Part shown: positions 35,101 to 47,152 of the stretch, piece by piece
Layout of the letters: each line of letters starts with the position of its first letter
How positions within the stretch are numbered: the stretch's first letter is position 1
Assembly (NCBI RefSeq): GCF_963924675.1
Contig: NC_089221.1
Span: forward strand, 85,804,296-85,868,295
Direction of reading: 5' to 3'
Origin: Phocoena phocoena
Lineage: Eukaryota > Chordata > Mammalia > Artiodactyla > Phocoenidae
DNA: 64,000 nt
Position numbers and translations under genes: made by a program
The notes under the pieces: model-generated
What the model saw: the letters and a program-made list of their open reading frames with translations, nothing else
What the model was told of the DNA's origin: nothing
The model's database searches: none

Positions 35101-36780
35101 GATCTAAATAAATTTTGCCTCTTTATACTTATGCTTTTTTTCTTTCCTATTATTGAATACCCAACGAGCCTTTTCAATGATGGCATGGGGACAGGCTGTT
35201 AACATCTTTTCATAACTCTCTGTATTTCATAGTAGGGCAATTAAGCTAAACACTTAGATTTCTACCACAAATTTAAATGAACAAGTGGAAGCAAATGGCT
35301 ATGGAATTGAAGGTCATTATATGGCTTCATCACTGCAGTTCAGCTTTTTAAACTCAGTGTTTTCACAAAGAAATTCTAAAAAAATTGTAGTTCTGGAGTC
35401 TTTCTGAGAAAATCTCAGTAATGTAGCATCAAACAAAGTCTACACAGACTGCAAATCGTATTTAACTGTTCATTTGGCTGATTTAGACATTTCATCTAAC
35501 TTCTCGAAACATTTATAAGCAATGCTTGAATCCACCTTTGACAATAGGCCAAGGGAGAAAGACTGTCATCAAGCTTCTGGAAAAGTCACTGAACAAGGCT
35601 TATTATAACCCAGGGCTGAACACCTGCAGTTGGTAGATAACAGTGAAAGATGTAAAAAGCTAATATGAAAAGAAGTATGAAGACTGGAGTTACACAGCAG
35701 AAAGAATCTGGTTCTTAAAATCTGGTATAATTATTGGAAAGTTCAGAAATAAATCCTGCTAGAACAGAACTTGCATAAAAACTGTTCTCATTGGACAGTT
35801 ATTTGCTTTCCCACCATCTATTCCTTTTTCTTCCTGAGATGGGCCCTGCTTTTCATTTGGTCTTCCATCCTTTCCCCATTCTCAGTCTACGTGGCCTGAA
35901 ACTGAGGTTCTACCTCTAGCAACCTGGAATATGTAAACCAGGTCCACCCCCGAACAAGATTTCCTGGCCACATAATGCATTTAGGGGTGAACACAAGCTA
36001 AACTAATCTGATAAAAGTGACTCTCAAGGCTTTTTCAAACCACCTCAAGACAATATCTCCTTCCACGGGACTTTAACAAGGGGATATCTGTTGTACACAC
36101 ATACCTTGCTCTTATGTGCAGCCACAGAATTAAGTGAACACACTGAAGAAGGTAGAAATAAACCAGGAACCAATGCCATCATTTTCATTTGTGCTTATTG
36201 AGTCAATATATTCCCTGGGTTGCTTAAGCCAGTTTGCACTGATTTTTCTGTCACCAAAATAGTTAATTATAGAGGCTAAATCTATTTGAGCAAGATTATA
36301 GAGCGGCATGGAAAGCAAACAGACATAGGTAAGAAGATGTTCAAATTTTAGTTTGGAGCAAGGCCAACTTATCATCTTCCACTGTCCTCCTAAGCTTTGT
36401 TGATTGAGTGTAAACTTCCCTGATCCAGATGAAAATTCTAACAGGATCATAATTTTACTTGACATTATATATCATAAACAGTCCACAAATCACTTTTAGT
36501 CTCAGTGATTCAGTAATAAGATTGCCCAGTCCCATAGAAGAATAAAATCTCTAAGCATGCCTCCCTAGTCAGTCTTTTTACCAGCTTCACAATGAAAGCC
36601 TATAAAAGGAAGAACATGGTTCTTTATTTTTCTCCATCTTGTTTTTTCTTCTCATTAACTGTGGCTTTGGAATTGGGTGATTAGGGGCCATGAGCCTTAG
36701 GATGAACTCTGAGGAAATCAAAGAGGGGAAACCAATTTATTTAGCTGCTACTGAAAAAATAGACATAGACAAGATGGAGT
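32150..36780. other. largest repeat-poor segment
   Basis: No gene is recognisable. The 94-codon (34,902-35,186, minus) and 111-codon (36,130-36,465, minus) frames show no domain. No clear transposon is seen between 32,150 and 35,780. The part at 35,830-36,080 contains blocks such as GGCCACATAATGCATTTAGG and AACTAATCTGATAAAAGTGA that may be an ancient repeat. A 17-18-base poly-T run is at about 34,010-34,027. The stretch 34,560-35,640 is a candidate conserved non-coding region. Confidence 0.5.
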
Positions 36781-36789
36781 GGCATTGAA

Positions 36790-36985
36790 TTGGGAAAGAC
36801 AAACGGCTTCAGAGTCAGATAGATGGTTAGCATCTCTTCTCTGCTTCAATGGCTATGACCTCAGGGTATGTTGCTAAACTTTAGCCTTTAGATTTGGAGT
36901 TGAAACCTACCTTTAGAGTTACTGTAAGAAATACAAGATAAATGTGAACAATGGGCTTACCCATTGTGGAAGCTTAATAAATTGT
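36790..36985 (+). mobile_element. MIR SINE fossil
   Basis: CTTCAGAGTCAGATAGATGG, TCTTCTCTGCTTCAATGGCT, ATGACCTCAGGGTATGTTGC and TAAACTTTAGCC follow the MIR tRNA-like and core order. The rest is decayed but keeps the expected length. Confidence 0.55.
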
Positions 36986-36989
36986 AGAA

Positions 36990-37980
36990 GTTGTTTGGGA
37001 AGATTTATCAGCAGGGAGTCAGGGGCAGGAAATCAAACCCCTTTCTAGTCATACAGAGTGCAAGCATATGAAGAATGATTATTTAGTTTGAAGTGTTATG
37101 ATTTCCCACAATGTGAAAAATGTAAAAATAGATAAAATAAATGTTATAGTCTTATTCTAATTATCTATCCTTATGGATAAACATTTTGAATCAAGAGTTA
37201 ATTATTTCTGAGGAGGGAAAACAATAACTACAGTCTACGAAGAGACTTAAGCCCTTTGTGAGGAGTTAACAATCTAGGTATCCCTGAGAGTATATTTAAG
37301 AGTGTTTTACAAGTAGTATCAATAACTCCCTGGTTAGCACATTCATAAATGTTGGACAAGTAACCTTTATAAGCAAATGTGATGAATATCAGAGATAACA
37401 ATATGTTTTGCTTTTCCTAAAAAATGTTACTTTTATTGTGTCTCATTTACAAACACAGCAAACTAAAACTCATCTCAGCAATGATTTCCTTCCTCAAGTA
37501 GTTATGCTTGTACATGACTTGCATGTTTCTACAACTCTTTGTGTATTTGCATTAATGTACTTTGTAAATTTAGCTGCTACATGCACTATAAAACATTTAC
37601 TTTTTCAACTCTGGGTGTTAAGTTTTCACAACTAGATATGCATTAATGAGTGAAATATCAATAGAGTGGGCCTGTTTGAAAGTAAAAAGTAGGGATTTAT
37701 TCAAATTATACCTGTGTCTGAATGAATAGAGAATATTTTTCCCTCAGATAGGAATATGTAGGGGATTCTTGATTAATTATATTCTTGACAAAAAATGTAT
37801 ATTTTTGAAAAATGAGAAATTAAGAAACATGATTAAGAAATATCATAAAATAATAGAGAAGAAATTGATTAATATGACTATTATAAAAAATTAAAAATTT
37901 GTTTATTATCATAAAAATAATGGGGAATGCTTAGGCTGTTTCTATAGGTAGGAGCTGGAGATTATTCTTAGGGTTAGAGT
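36990..37980. other. unassigned AT-rich sequence
   Basis: No gene or repeat recognised. The stretch at about 37,780-37,920 is very AT-rich. Confidence 0.5.
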
Positions 37981-37981
37981 C

Positions 37982-38637
37982 TGTATTAGTTTTTTATGAC
38001 TACAAAAACTACCCCAAACTAAACAATATAAAGCAATATACATGTATTGCCTCACAGTTTCTGTGGGGTAGGAATCTGGGCATAGCTTCATTGGGTCCTT
38101 TTCTCAGGGTCTCAAAAAATTACAATGAAAGTGGTTGTCATGCAGCATTCTTTTTTGATGCTCAGGGCCCTCTTCCAAACCCAAGGGGTTGTTAGCAGAA
38201 TTCATTTCCTTGTGGCTGTATGACTGAGGTTCCATTTTCTTACCAGCTGCTAGTTGGAGACTACTCTTAGCTCTAAAGGTGCCCATCAGGTCCTTGCCCT
38301 TTGGCCTCTGCATAAACACTGTCACTCGGCAGCTTATATTGTCAAGGCCAGCCAGAGAACATATCTGACCTACATGTAGGTCACAGTCTTTCTTTTACAG
38401 AGTGCACTTGATTAGGTCAAGCCCTCACAGGGAAATCTCCCATTTAATTAAGCCAAAGACAACTGATTAGTAGCTTTAATTACATCTGAAAAAATTTTTT
38501 GTCATATACCATAATGACTAGAATTTATCTCATCATATTCAAAGGCCCTTCCCACAATTGAGGAGAGAGATTGTAGAAGATATGTATCACAGTGTGTGTG
38601 AACCTTGGGGACCATCTAGAATTCTGCTTACCAAAGA
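37982..38637 (-). mobile_element. MLT1-class (ERVL-MaLR) LTR
   Basis: The plus strand starts TGTATTAGTTTTTTATGACT and ends GGACCATCTAGAATTCTGCT, followed by TACCA. This is the reverse complement of an MLT1-type LTR, whose sense start reads TGGTAGGCAGAAT-like. Internal blocks such as CCTCACAGTTTCTGTGG and AACTGATTAGTAGCTTTAAT agree. The subfamily is not resolved; it looks like one of the older MLT1 groups. Confidence 0.65.
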
Positions 38638-38639
38638 AT

Positions 38640-39527
38640 CTATTTGAGAAATATATCCTTAATAAAGACTATTATCTTGATTTCTCCAAATATAGATGTC
38701 TAGGTAATGATTTAAAATAATTCACTGAATCCAACTATCTAAATACAATCATGAACAATCATGGTTCTTTTAGTCTCTTTTTAATGAATTCCATACTGTA
38801 CAATGAGAAATTGTGCAGAGATATATGCTTCTTGCTTCAGGACTATCATTTCTAAAGCTTAGTCATTGTTTATTCATTTGTGCAAAGAAAAATCTTTAAT
38901 TATGCAGACTTGATCAATTCGTTTTTGTATTGACTTTGATTCCATCTAAAATGCTCAGTTATTGGCTGTGACTTTGTGATACTATAGTTTCCATTTCTTT
39001 AACTGTAATTATCATTTTGTTTTAATTGGCACCATCCATGTATTCTATTTATGAAAATGGATGTTTGACGTCTTTATGATGGCATAAGCTAAATTTATCC
39101 TGAAATCTGAATAGAAATTGGACCATGATGTCTATTTAATATCATTACACGTTCAGTAGATTTAGCAGCTAGCTTTATGCTCAATATCATATAGAGTTAA
39201 CTATATAGGATAAAACAAAGCTTCAGAGAAGAAGCTGGAAGCCCACATTTATAATGTTCAATTTTTCTGATTTTAAGAGTTTGATATTACCCACTTAAAA
39301 GTAATAGATTAGAGTACTAATAACCCCCCATCTTTCACTCTTTGGATGTGGTAAGGTATTAGAGGTAAGGGGAGAAACTGGAAGGTACATCACTTAGAGC
39401 CAGATGGATTTTTAGATGAAACGTTTGTTTTCTTTGTCTGCTATCAGAATCATCAGAAGTATAGTACGTAGAAAGTATTTGTTCTCAGCATTAGTTCAGA
39501 TACTATTGCAAGTATAGTAGTCTAGAG
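38640..39527. other. unassigned sequence
   Basis: No gene or clear repeat is visible apart from faint MIR-like words near 39,210. Confidence 0.5.
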
Positions 39528-39549
39528 GTGTGTGTGTGTGTGTGTGTGT
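39528..39549 (+). repeat. (TG)n microsatellite
   Basis: Eleven TG units, followed by a degenerate TACATGCATGTGTG stretch. Confidence 0.95.
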
Positions 39550-39815
39550 ACATGCATGTGTGCATTTTTCTATGTGAGGTGAATGACTTTGCAAAGAACT
39601 AAACTTTATACAGTTATTATTTGTCAATATTATTTTTCATTTTGGGACTAACTGAATAAGTTATATTTAGCCTCTTTCTCTTTGTCCATCTATTGACTGC
39701 CCATTAGGATGTGAATGGACATAAAATTATCCTTAAAAATATGCTATCCATTCTGGGAAATGGTTTATTTCAAAATATAGGTGTTTATTTTATTCAAATA
39801 CTTCTTTGTTTTTTC

Positions 39816-40029
39816 TGTTTTTTTTTTTTAATTTTTTGCGGTACACGGGCCTCTCACCGCTGTGGCCCCTCCCGCTGCAGAGCACAGGCTCTGGACGCAC
39901 AGGCCCAGCGGCCATGGCTCATGGGCCCAGCTGCTCCATGGCATGTGGGATCCTCCCGGACTGGGGCACGAACCCGTGTCCCCTGCATCTGCAGGCGGAC
40001 TCTCAACCACTGCGCCACCAGGGAAGCCC
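39816..40029 (-). mobile_element. CHR-1-type SINE, short form
   Basis: A T-rich tail is followed by GCGGTACACGGGCCTCTCAC and the entire short body, ending TGCGCCACCAGGGAAGCCC. It retains many CpG sites. The flanks TGTTTTTT on both sides are a possible target duplication but are low-complexity. Confidence 0.95.
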
Positions 40030-40034
40030 TGTTT

Positions 40035-41238
40035 TTTATTTTTATCTTTTAACATTAATTCTAGATACTTTGTAACTCTTGCAGATCCTAAACATGGGCT
40101 AAGTGCTTGACCCAGACATCCAGGGCTCAGCAGGATCAACATGGTCTCTGAGCCTCTTGCTCTGATTCCAACAGTATGATCACATCGCCCTCCATACAGG
40201 GCCTTTCACATTGTAGTTGATGGAGCAGCTGGTGACCTACCTGAACTCCATATGCATGTGTGTGCACTGTACCTGCAAGACCCTATCCCACCCAGAACCT
40301 GGTAACCCTCAGCAGCTTGATGGTCTACAGACAACTCTGTCCATGATGGTGTCTTGGCAATGATTAGGTACAATGCTACTCAAATAATTCTTAAATAAAA
40401 ATTTGAAAGCTGATGCAAAGTTCCTTTCCAGGACTTATTTTTCAAAATATAAAATATATTATCTTTTGTTCTTCCTTTGACATTTAGAATTTTAATTGAT
40501 CTTGAAGTCAGCTACAGGTACAGGATTCGAGATTATATATGAGGACAACTAAAAAAATACAACTTGCTTTATTTTCCCTTGTAGAAAAAGCTTCATCATT
40601 TCACTTCCTATTAGTAAACACGCTCAATCTAAGATAAATCTTATACATGTGTTCCTGGAGCCACAGTGGAAAGTCAACTGGGCAAAGCTGCAGGTGCTAT
40701 GCATGAATGCGGAGGCTGAACCGGACAGTATTAATGTATATGGCGAGATGTGAAGCCTGCATACTTCCCTAGAGTTATTACACAAGTGATAAAAATTAAG
40801 AATTAAAAACCTACTATGGGATAAATACTAGTTTTAAGAATAAAAATTATCATGTTGTAAGTATTGGGCACAGTCTTTCAATTTTTTAGAATCTAATATC
40901 TGTGAGTGGCTTGAAGGGATGATAAAAATAAGATAGTAATTGATGTTCTCCACAGGTATAGCAAAATCTATAGAGATCCTAACCAATTTTAGTAAATATA
41001 TTATGGTTAAGGTATTTGTAAATTTCCCCCAACCACTTTGTCAAACTATTAGCCAAAGTCTTATTTTTTTCAACAGTAAGCTAAATGATTCTTTTCTTAT
41101 GTTTATAGTAATTTTACCTCTTCTAGATGTTAAAAACATCACATGGTACAATTATTCTATGATTTGGGGGAACATATTTTGTTTATTCTATCCATAACCA
41201 CGATGATTTAAAAAAATAATCAGATCCTGATTCAAGAT
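40035..41238. other. unassigned sequence with a GC-richer part
   Basis: Positions 40,080-40,380 are noticeably GC-richer than the surroundings, with a few CpGs. No credible frame or exon is visible. The rest is AT-rich and unassigned. Confidence 0.45.
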
Positions 41239-41239
41239 A

Positions 41240-41415
41240 GGGTAATAGGGATTAAGTACACCCACTTCAGGGCTAGTCTAGAGTTAGAGTATTGCTCCTA
41301 TCCATTACTAGGTGTGATTCTGAGCAACCACCCAGATGAATCTGTAAACTGTAATTAAGATTATCCACAAAGCATTTAGTACAGTGCCTGTTTTAGCATT
41401 GTCATTAAATATTAA
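41240..41415 (+). mobile_element. possible MIR SINE fossil
   Basis: TCCATTACTAGGTGTGATTC, TGAGCAACCACCCAGATGAA and AGCATTTAGTACAGTGCCTG follow the MIR order. The L1 at 41,425 inserted at its 3' end. Confidence 0.45.
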
Positions 41416-41424
41416 AAATTATCA

Positions 41425-43722
41425 TTTTGATAAAAATTCTCCAGAAAGTGGGCATAGAGGGAACATACATCAACATAATAAAGGCCATAGATGATAAACT
41501 TACAGCTAACATCATACTCAATGGTGAAAAGCTGAAAGCATTTCCTCTATGATCAAGAACAAAACAAGGATGTCCACTCTCGCCACTTTTATCCAACATA
41601 GTTTGGAAGTCCTAAGCATGGCAATCAACAAAGAAAAAGAAATAATAGAAATCCAAATTTGAAAAGAAGTAAAACTGTCACTGTTTGCAGATGACATACT
41701 ATACATAGAAAATCCTAAAGATGCTACCAGAAAACTACTAGAGCTCATCAATGAATTCAGTAAGGTTGCAGGGTACAAAATTAATACATAGAAATCTCTT
41801 GCATTTCTATTCACTAACAATGAAAGATCAGAAAGAGAAATTAAGGAAACAATTCTATTTATCATCACCTCAAAAAGAATAAAATACCTAGGAATAAACC
41901 TACCTAAGGAGACAAAGGACCTGTACTCTGAAAAGTATAAGACACTGATGAAAGAAATTGAAGAGGATACAAACAGATGGAAAAATATACCATGTTCTTG
42001 GATTGGAAGAATTGATGTTGTCAAAATGACTATACTACCCAAGGCAATCTACAGATTCAATGCAATCCCTATCAAGTTACCAATGGCATTTTTCATAGAA
42101 CTAGAACAAAAAATCTTAAAATATGTATGGAAACAAAAGACTACGAATAGCCAAAGCAATCCTAAGAAAGAAAAATGAGGCTGGAGGAATCATGTTCCCT
42201 GGCTTCAGGCTACAGGACAAAGCTACAGTCATCAAAACAGTATGATACTAGCACAAAAACAGACATATAGATCAATGGAACAGGAGAGAAAGCCCAGAAA
42301 CAAACCAACACACCTGTGGTCAATTAATTTATGACAAAGGAGGCAAGACTATACAATGGAGAAAAGACAGTCTCTTCAATAAGTGGTAGTGAGAAAACTT
42401 GACAGCTACATGTAAAAGAATGAACCTAGAACATTCTCTAATGCCATACACAAAAATAAACTAAAAATGGATTAAAGTCCTAAATGTAAGACCAGATACT
42501 ATAAAACTCTGAGAGGAAAACATAGGCAGAACACACTGACAAAAATCGCAGCAGTATCTTTCTTGGCTCCACCTCTTCGAGTAATGAAAAAAACAAAAAT
42601 CAACAAGTGGGACCTAATTAAACTTAAACGCTTTTGCACAGCAATGGAAACCATAAACAAAACGAAAGATAATCCACAGAATGGGAGAAAATATTTGCAA
42701 ACGAAGCAACTGACAAGGGATTAATCTCCCAAATATACACACAGCTCATGCTGCCCAATATTGAAAAAGGAAACAACCCAATCAAAAAAATGAGCAGAAG
42801 ATCTAAATAGACATTTCTCCAAAGAAGTACAGAAGGCCAAAAAGCACATGAAAAGATTCTTAACGTCACTAATTATTAGAGAAAGACAAATTAAAACGAC
42901 AATGAAGTACCACCTCACACCAGTCAGAATGGCCATCATCAAAAAGTCTACAAACAATAAATACTGGAGAGGGTGTGGAGAAAAGGTAACCCTCCTATGC
43001 TATTGGTGGGAATGTAAATTGGTATAACTATTATGGAGAACAGTATGGAGGTTTCTTAAAAGACTAAAAATAGAACTATAGAACTACCATATGATCCAGC
43101 AATCCCACTCCTGGGCATATATCTGGATGAAACCATAATTTGAAAAGATACATGCACCCCATTCATTGCAGCACTATTTACAATAGCCAAGACACGGAAA
43201 TAACCTAAAATGTCCTTTGACAGAGGAACGGATAAAGAAGATGTGGTGCATATATACAATGGAATATTACCATAAAAAATATTGAATTAATGCCATTTGG
43301 AGTAACATGGATGGACCGAGAGATTACCATACTAAATGAAGTAAAGTCAGACAGAGAAGACAAATATGACACTGCTTATATGAAGAATCTTAAAAAATTA
43401 TACAAATTAAGTTATTTACAAAGCAGAAACAGACTCACAGACTTTGAAAACTTATGGTTACCAAAGGGGAAAGGTGGGGGGAGGGATAAGTTAGGAGTTT
43501 GGGATTAACATATGCACAGTACTATATATAAAACACATAATCAATAAGGACCTATTGTATAGCACAGGGAACTCTACTCAATAACCTGTAATAACCTACA
43601 TGGGAAAAGAATCTGAAAAAGAATGGATATATGCACATGTATAACAATCACTTTGCTGTACCCCTAAAACTAACACAACATTGTAGATCCACTATACTCT
43701 AATAGAAAATAAAAATTTAATT
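41425..43722 (+). mobile_element. 5'-truncated LINE-1
   Basis: It begins inside the ORF2 palm (AAAAATTCTCCAGAAAGTGG) and continues through the ADD box (TTTGCAGATGACATACTATA at about 41,682-41,701), thumb, cysteine-rich C-terminus and 3' UTR to an A-rich tail. A 76-codon open piece (41,948-42,178) keeps [29 protein letters not shown] near 41,418 and 43,733 may be the target duplication. It is less decayed than the older L1s at 47 and 54 kb. Confidence 0.94.
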
Positions 43723-44850
43723 TAAAAATTCAATATCATTTTATCATCCTTCTCATCATGATTATTACCTTTCTTATCAGGACAAAATTACAAATTTTAT
43801 CAGAGGAAAGCATCTTTAAACAATCATTTCGGTTTATATGACTTTTACAATTAAAATTTTGACATAAAGCTTTATAAATCCATTTAGAACCTGAAGGAAC
43901 TTGTCAAAATTTAAGTGCTGAATATATAATAACTGTCAGGTTATGAATTTTCATCAGCAATATTGAATACATAGTTTTGAGATTTCTTATTATTGAATTG
44001 TTTTAAATTCAAATTTAATAAAAATGCAGCATTCTTAAATTCTAAAATTTAAGATGTTTTGACACATAAATAATGTCAACTATAGCAAATCAATCCTTTA
44101 CCCTTGAAACTTAGAGGTTTACTTTTATATTTAACTTAAGATGAAATCTAGCAAATTTCTAAACCATGATGTACCTAAGGTTCTCCTTCTGCAACATCAT
44201 TATGTGTAGGACTTGAGGTTTCCACTTCATTATATTACATTAAATGCAGATAATTACTGTGTTTCTTTCCATTCAGGTTGAAACCATCTGAGAGGATCCT
44301 TAGGTCAATGCATATTGACCTAAGGAGCATCCTGACATGTGGAGAGTAAACTCCAACCTTTTTTGACAAAACTGTCTTTAAGAAACTGCAAGTTACTTCT
44401 TAGCTAGAGTTTTCCAATTTCCTTAAACTCTTTTCCTATAATTGCTATAAGGTGATATTAATATTTCCTATATGGGAATTCACTTAGTTATATTTGATTA
44501 ATAATATATTATTTGATATTCCTCATTTCCAACTGAAGTAATCTCATGTCTTAAATATCCAATCTCTCAAATTTCTCCTTATGCAAAAGTTGAAGTCCTC
44601 TAAAGTGGGTTGAAAATCAAAAAAGATCACATTAGTTGATCCATAAATATTTGGTTGCTTATAAAAATTACTGAATATTTGTAACTAATAGATTAACAAA
44701 TATATCCTAATAATCATTGCAGGACACCAAGATCCATGTTATGTCTCACAACATTCAGGTTTAATGAACATGAATATTACCAAGCTTTCTTCTTGAACTA
44801 TTCCAGTGATGATTCATATTACTAAAGTTTCTTGCTTCCCCAGTATACAT
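43723..44850. other. unassigned AT-rich sequence
   Basis: No gene or repeat recognised apart from the hairpin at 44,299-44,326. Confidence 0.5.
44299..44326. repeat. 12-bp-arm hairpin (inverted repeat, 4-base loop)
   Basis: CCTTAGGTCAAT and ATTGACCTAAGG are perfect complements around GCAT. Beyond the arms, AGGAT (left) and ATCCT (right) also pair after a 3-base bulge. There is no adjacent U-rich tract, and the element lies in otherwise unremarkable AT-rich DNA. Confidence 0.85.
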
Positions 44851-44853
44851 AGC

Positions 44854-45219
44854 TGTCTTAGTATGTTCAGGCTGCTATAATAGAATACCATAGACTGGGT
44901 GATTTATAAACGATAGACATTTGTTCCTTACAGTTCTGGAGGCTGAAAAGTGTAAGATCAAGGGGCTGGCAGATTCAGTATCTGGTGAGGGTCCACTTCC
45001 TGGTTAATATATGGTCATCTTCTTGCTGTGTCCTTAGTTGTTGGAAGGAGAGAGGGTGCTCTCTCCCTGGGGTCTATTTTATAAGAGCACTAATCCCATT
45101 CAGAGTCCTGTCCTTATGACCTAATCATTTTCCAAAGGCTCCACCTTCAAATACCATCACATTGGGGAATAGGTCTCAACATATGAAATTTGGGGTACAC
45201 AATTTTAGTCTATGGCAAT
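44854..45219 (-). mobile_element. MLT1 (ERVL-MaLR) LTR
   Basis: The plus strand reads TGTCTTAGTATGTTCAGGCT, TAATAGAATACCATAGACTG, TTACAGTTCTGGAGGCTGAA, GCAGATTCAGTATCTGGTGA and ATTGGGGAATAGGTCTCAAC. This is an MLT1A/B-like LTR in reverse from end to end. It is solitary, with no internal sequence beside it. Confidence 0.92.
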
Positions 45220-45231
45220 AGCCATCCCTTT

Positions 45232-45440
45232 TACGGAGTACTGTCACTCCCTAGCATTTGTCACCATTGACATAGTTTATATTTTCCTATGTATTTATTT
45301 ATGCTGTGTTTTCATCCACTGGGATGTGATCTCTGTAAGGGTAAGAGTTTTGATTTATTTTGTACACTGTATGTCTTGAGACATCCTAAACAGCACCTGC
45401 CGCATAGTAGACATTCAGTAAATACTAGCTGAATAAAACC
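45232..45440 (+). mobile_element. LINE-2 3' end
   Basis: TATGTATTTATTTATGCTGT, CACTGGGATGTGATCTCTGT, GCACCTGCCGCATAGTAGAC and ATTCAGTAAATACTAGCTGA are the terminal blocks of L2, ending in a TGAATAAA-type repeat. Confidence 0.75.
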
Positions 45441-46334
45441 CCCAAATTTTACTATTGATAAACCAAATGTGTTTTTCTTTTTGTTTTTAACCAGCAAAAA
45501 AAGTGTTGTATAGACATTCTGTACATGTGTATGTGTGCTTGTGTGTGTGGTTTCAATGCTGAACATTGGAGTTGGATTTTGGTTAATAAACCCAATATCA
45601 TCAAATTGTAAATATATGGAGATTTCATATTCATTGAAATTGTTTTAAGTTCAGGTTTACTAAAGAAGGTATTTTTTTCCAGAGGTGAAACCATTGCTAT
45701 TGTTTTTTTTTTTTTAACAAAAACAGCATTACAAACATATTTTCAATAATTAAGATACAAGGTTCTGAGATTCTAAAATCTCGTGTGTGCATGCGTGTAT
45801 GTGTATATATGTGTGTGTATGTATGTATATACATATTTATTTATATATATCCTCAATATATGTACATATAAAATTCACGTTTACTTGTCACTATTCAACT
45901 ATTTCCTTTCAAAATTTCAGCTCTTTGTCTTACCTGATTCTTTTCTTTTTCTTTTGAACAAAAAGAGAAAAGTAATATTTTTACCATTTAAGCATTCATT
46001 TGGAGAATCATTATCACTAGAATCTGATTTTTTTGTCTCATGTTTTCTAGAGTTCAAACATAGGGTTATGAAATTTCCAATTTTTCTTATTATATCACCT
46101 GACTCTCCAGTAATTCATAAGTGACCCTGAATTTAGCTAGTAATGTAGCTACTATAAATATGTTATTCTGGTCTACTATGCACCTTCTTGCAGTTGGTTA
46201 AAGCACATTTTCTCCTTAAAATGTCCCATGTTTTAGATTGTGATTCTTTTTTTATATATTAAAATATGAACTAGAGTCTGGTAAGTAAAGAAAAGTCTTT
46301 ATAATCATAGAACCACTTAAAAACTCAAAGAACT
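45441..46334. other. unassigned AT-rich sequence
   Basis: No gene or transposon recognised. It includes the simple repeat at 45,783-45,850 and a poly-T run near 45,701. Confidence 0.5.
45783..45850 (+). repeat. degenerate (TG/TA)n simple repeat
   Basis: Alternating purine-pyrimidine sequence, first GTGTGTGCATGCGTGTATGT, then TATATATGTGTGTG and ATGTATGTATATACATAT. Confidence 0.9.
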
Positions 46335-47150
46335 CAAAAACTACTCTCTCAAAACAACAAACCCCAAAAGGGACAGCTAGCAATATAGAAATCATTTAGA
46401 CAATGACCACTCTACTCTACAAAAAAAGTGCTGTCCAACCTCCACCATTGACAGCTGCCCAGACTTCCAAGGGCATAAGGTTGTAATGAGGAGACCTGAT
46501 CCCACACTGACCCCTGCTGATGTAGTATCTAACAAGGCACAATGTGGAACAGGGGCTTTCATCACTGCCCAGCAGTACTGAGCCATAACCCACTGGCCCC
46601 TGTCAGTGACCTCAAAGGGAGTCTGAATTTCTACCTCTACGTGGAGGTAAAATAGCTTCCTTACCCTCTATGTGGAGAAAGTTTCAGAAGAGATATGGTG
46701 GAGTCAGTACTCTGCCTTATCATATGACCATGGAGGCTATGACCATGGAGGCCAAGAAGGAGTTGCCCTCCCAGTCAGTGCAGTACAAATGGATGTCGTA
46801 TTGGGTAGCCTTGATTCCCGTCCTTCCCCTGAGAAACCAGAAGAATCTTCCCCACTAGGTGTCAACACAGGCTGAATGGGAAAGCTGGACTTAATTCTAC
46901 TTGGTAGCAAATAATTGGTGTCTATTCCTTTCCCCTGCTGCAAAAATCAGGAAAATCTGAAGTTGAATGAAAAAAAAAAAAAAAATCAACAGATGCCAAC
47001 ATTGAATGCTACAGGTATTAGAATTATCTGATGAGGATTTTAAATCACCATCATAAAATGCTGCAACAAGCAATTACAAGGACATTTGAAACAAACGGGA
47101 AGATAAAAGGTCTCAGCAAAGACTTTAAAAGAACCAAATAGATATTTTAA
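46335..47150 (+). mobile_element. old LINE-1 5' UTR and ORF1 start (L1M-class)
   Basis: A GC-richer 5' UTR-like segment (about 46,400-46,960) is followed by ATCAACAGATGCCAACATTG, GAATTATCTGATGAGGATTT, CATCATAAAATGCTGCAACA and GGTCTCAGCAAAGACTTTAA. These last blocks follow the start of ORF1 in old mammalian L1s. The copy stops at about 47,150, where an oppositely oriented L1 begins. Confidence 0.6.
46723..46752 (+). repeat. 15-bp tandem duplication
   Basis: TATGACCATGGAGGC occurs twice in direct succession. Confidence 0.95.
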
Positions 47151-47152
47151 GA

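Noticed and set aside
36130..36465. 111-codon minus-strand frame
   Set aside because: No domain or homologue is recognisable. An exon cannot be excluded, but nothing supports one.
39711..40142. Several overlapping frames with the same proline/arginine-rich peptides
   Set aside because: The CHR SINE happens to be open in several frames on both strands. Similar peptides recur at 13.2, 14.3, 26.7, 39.8, 57.1, 57.8 and 62.6 kb, exactly where SINEs lie.
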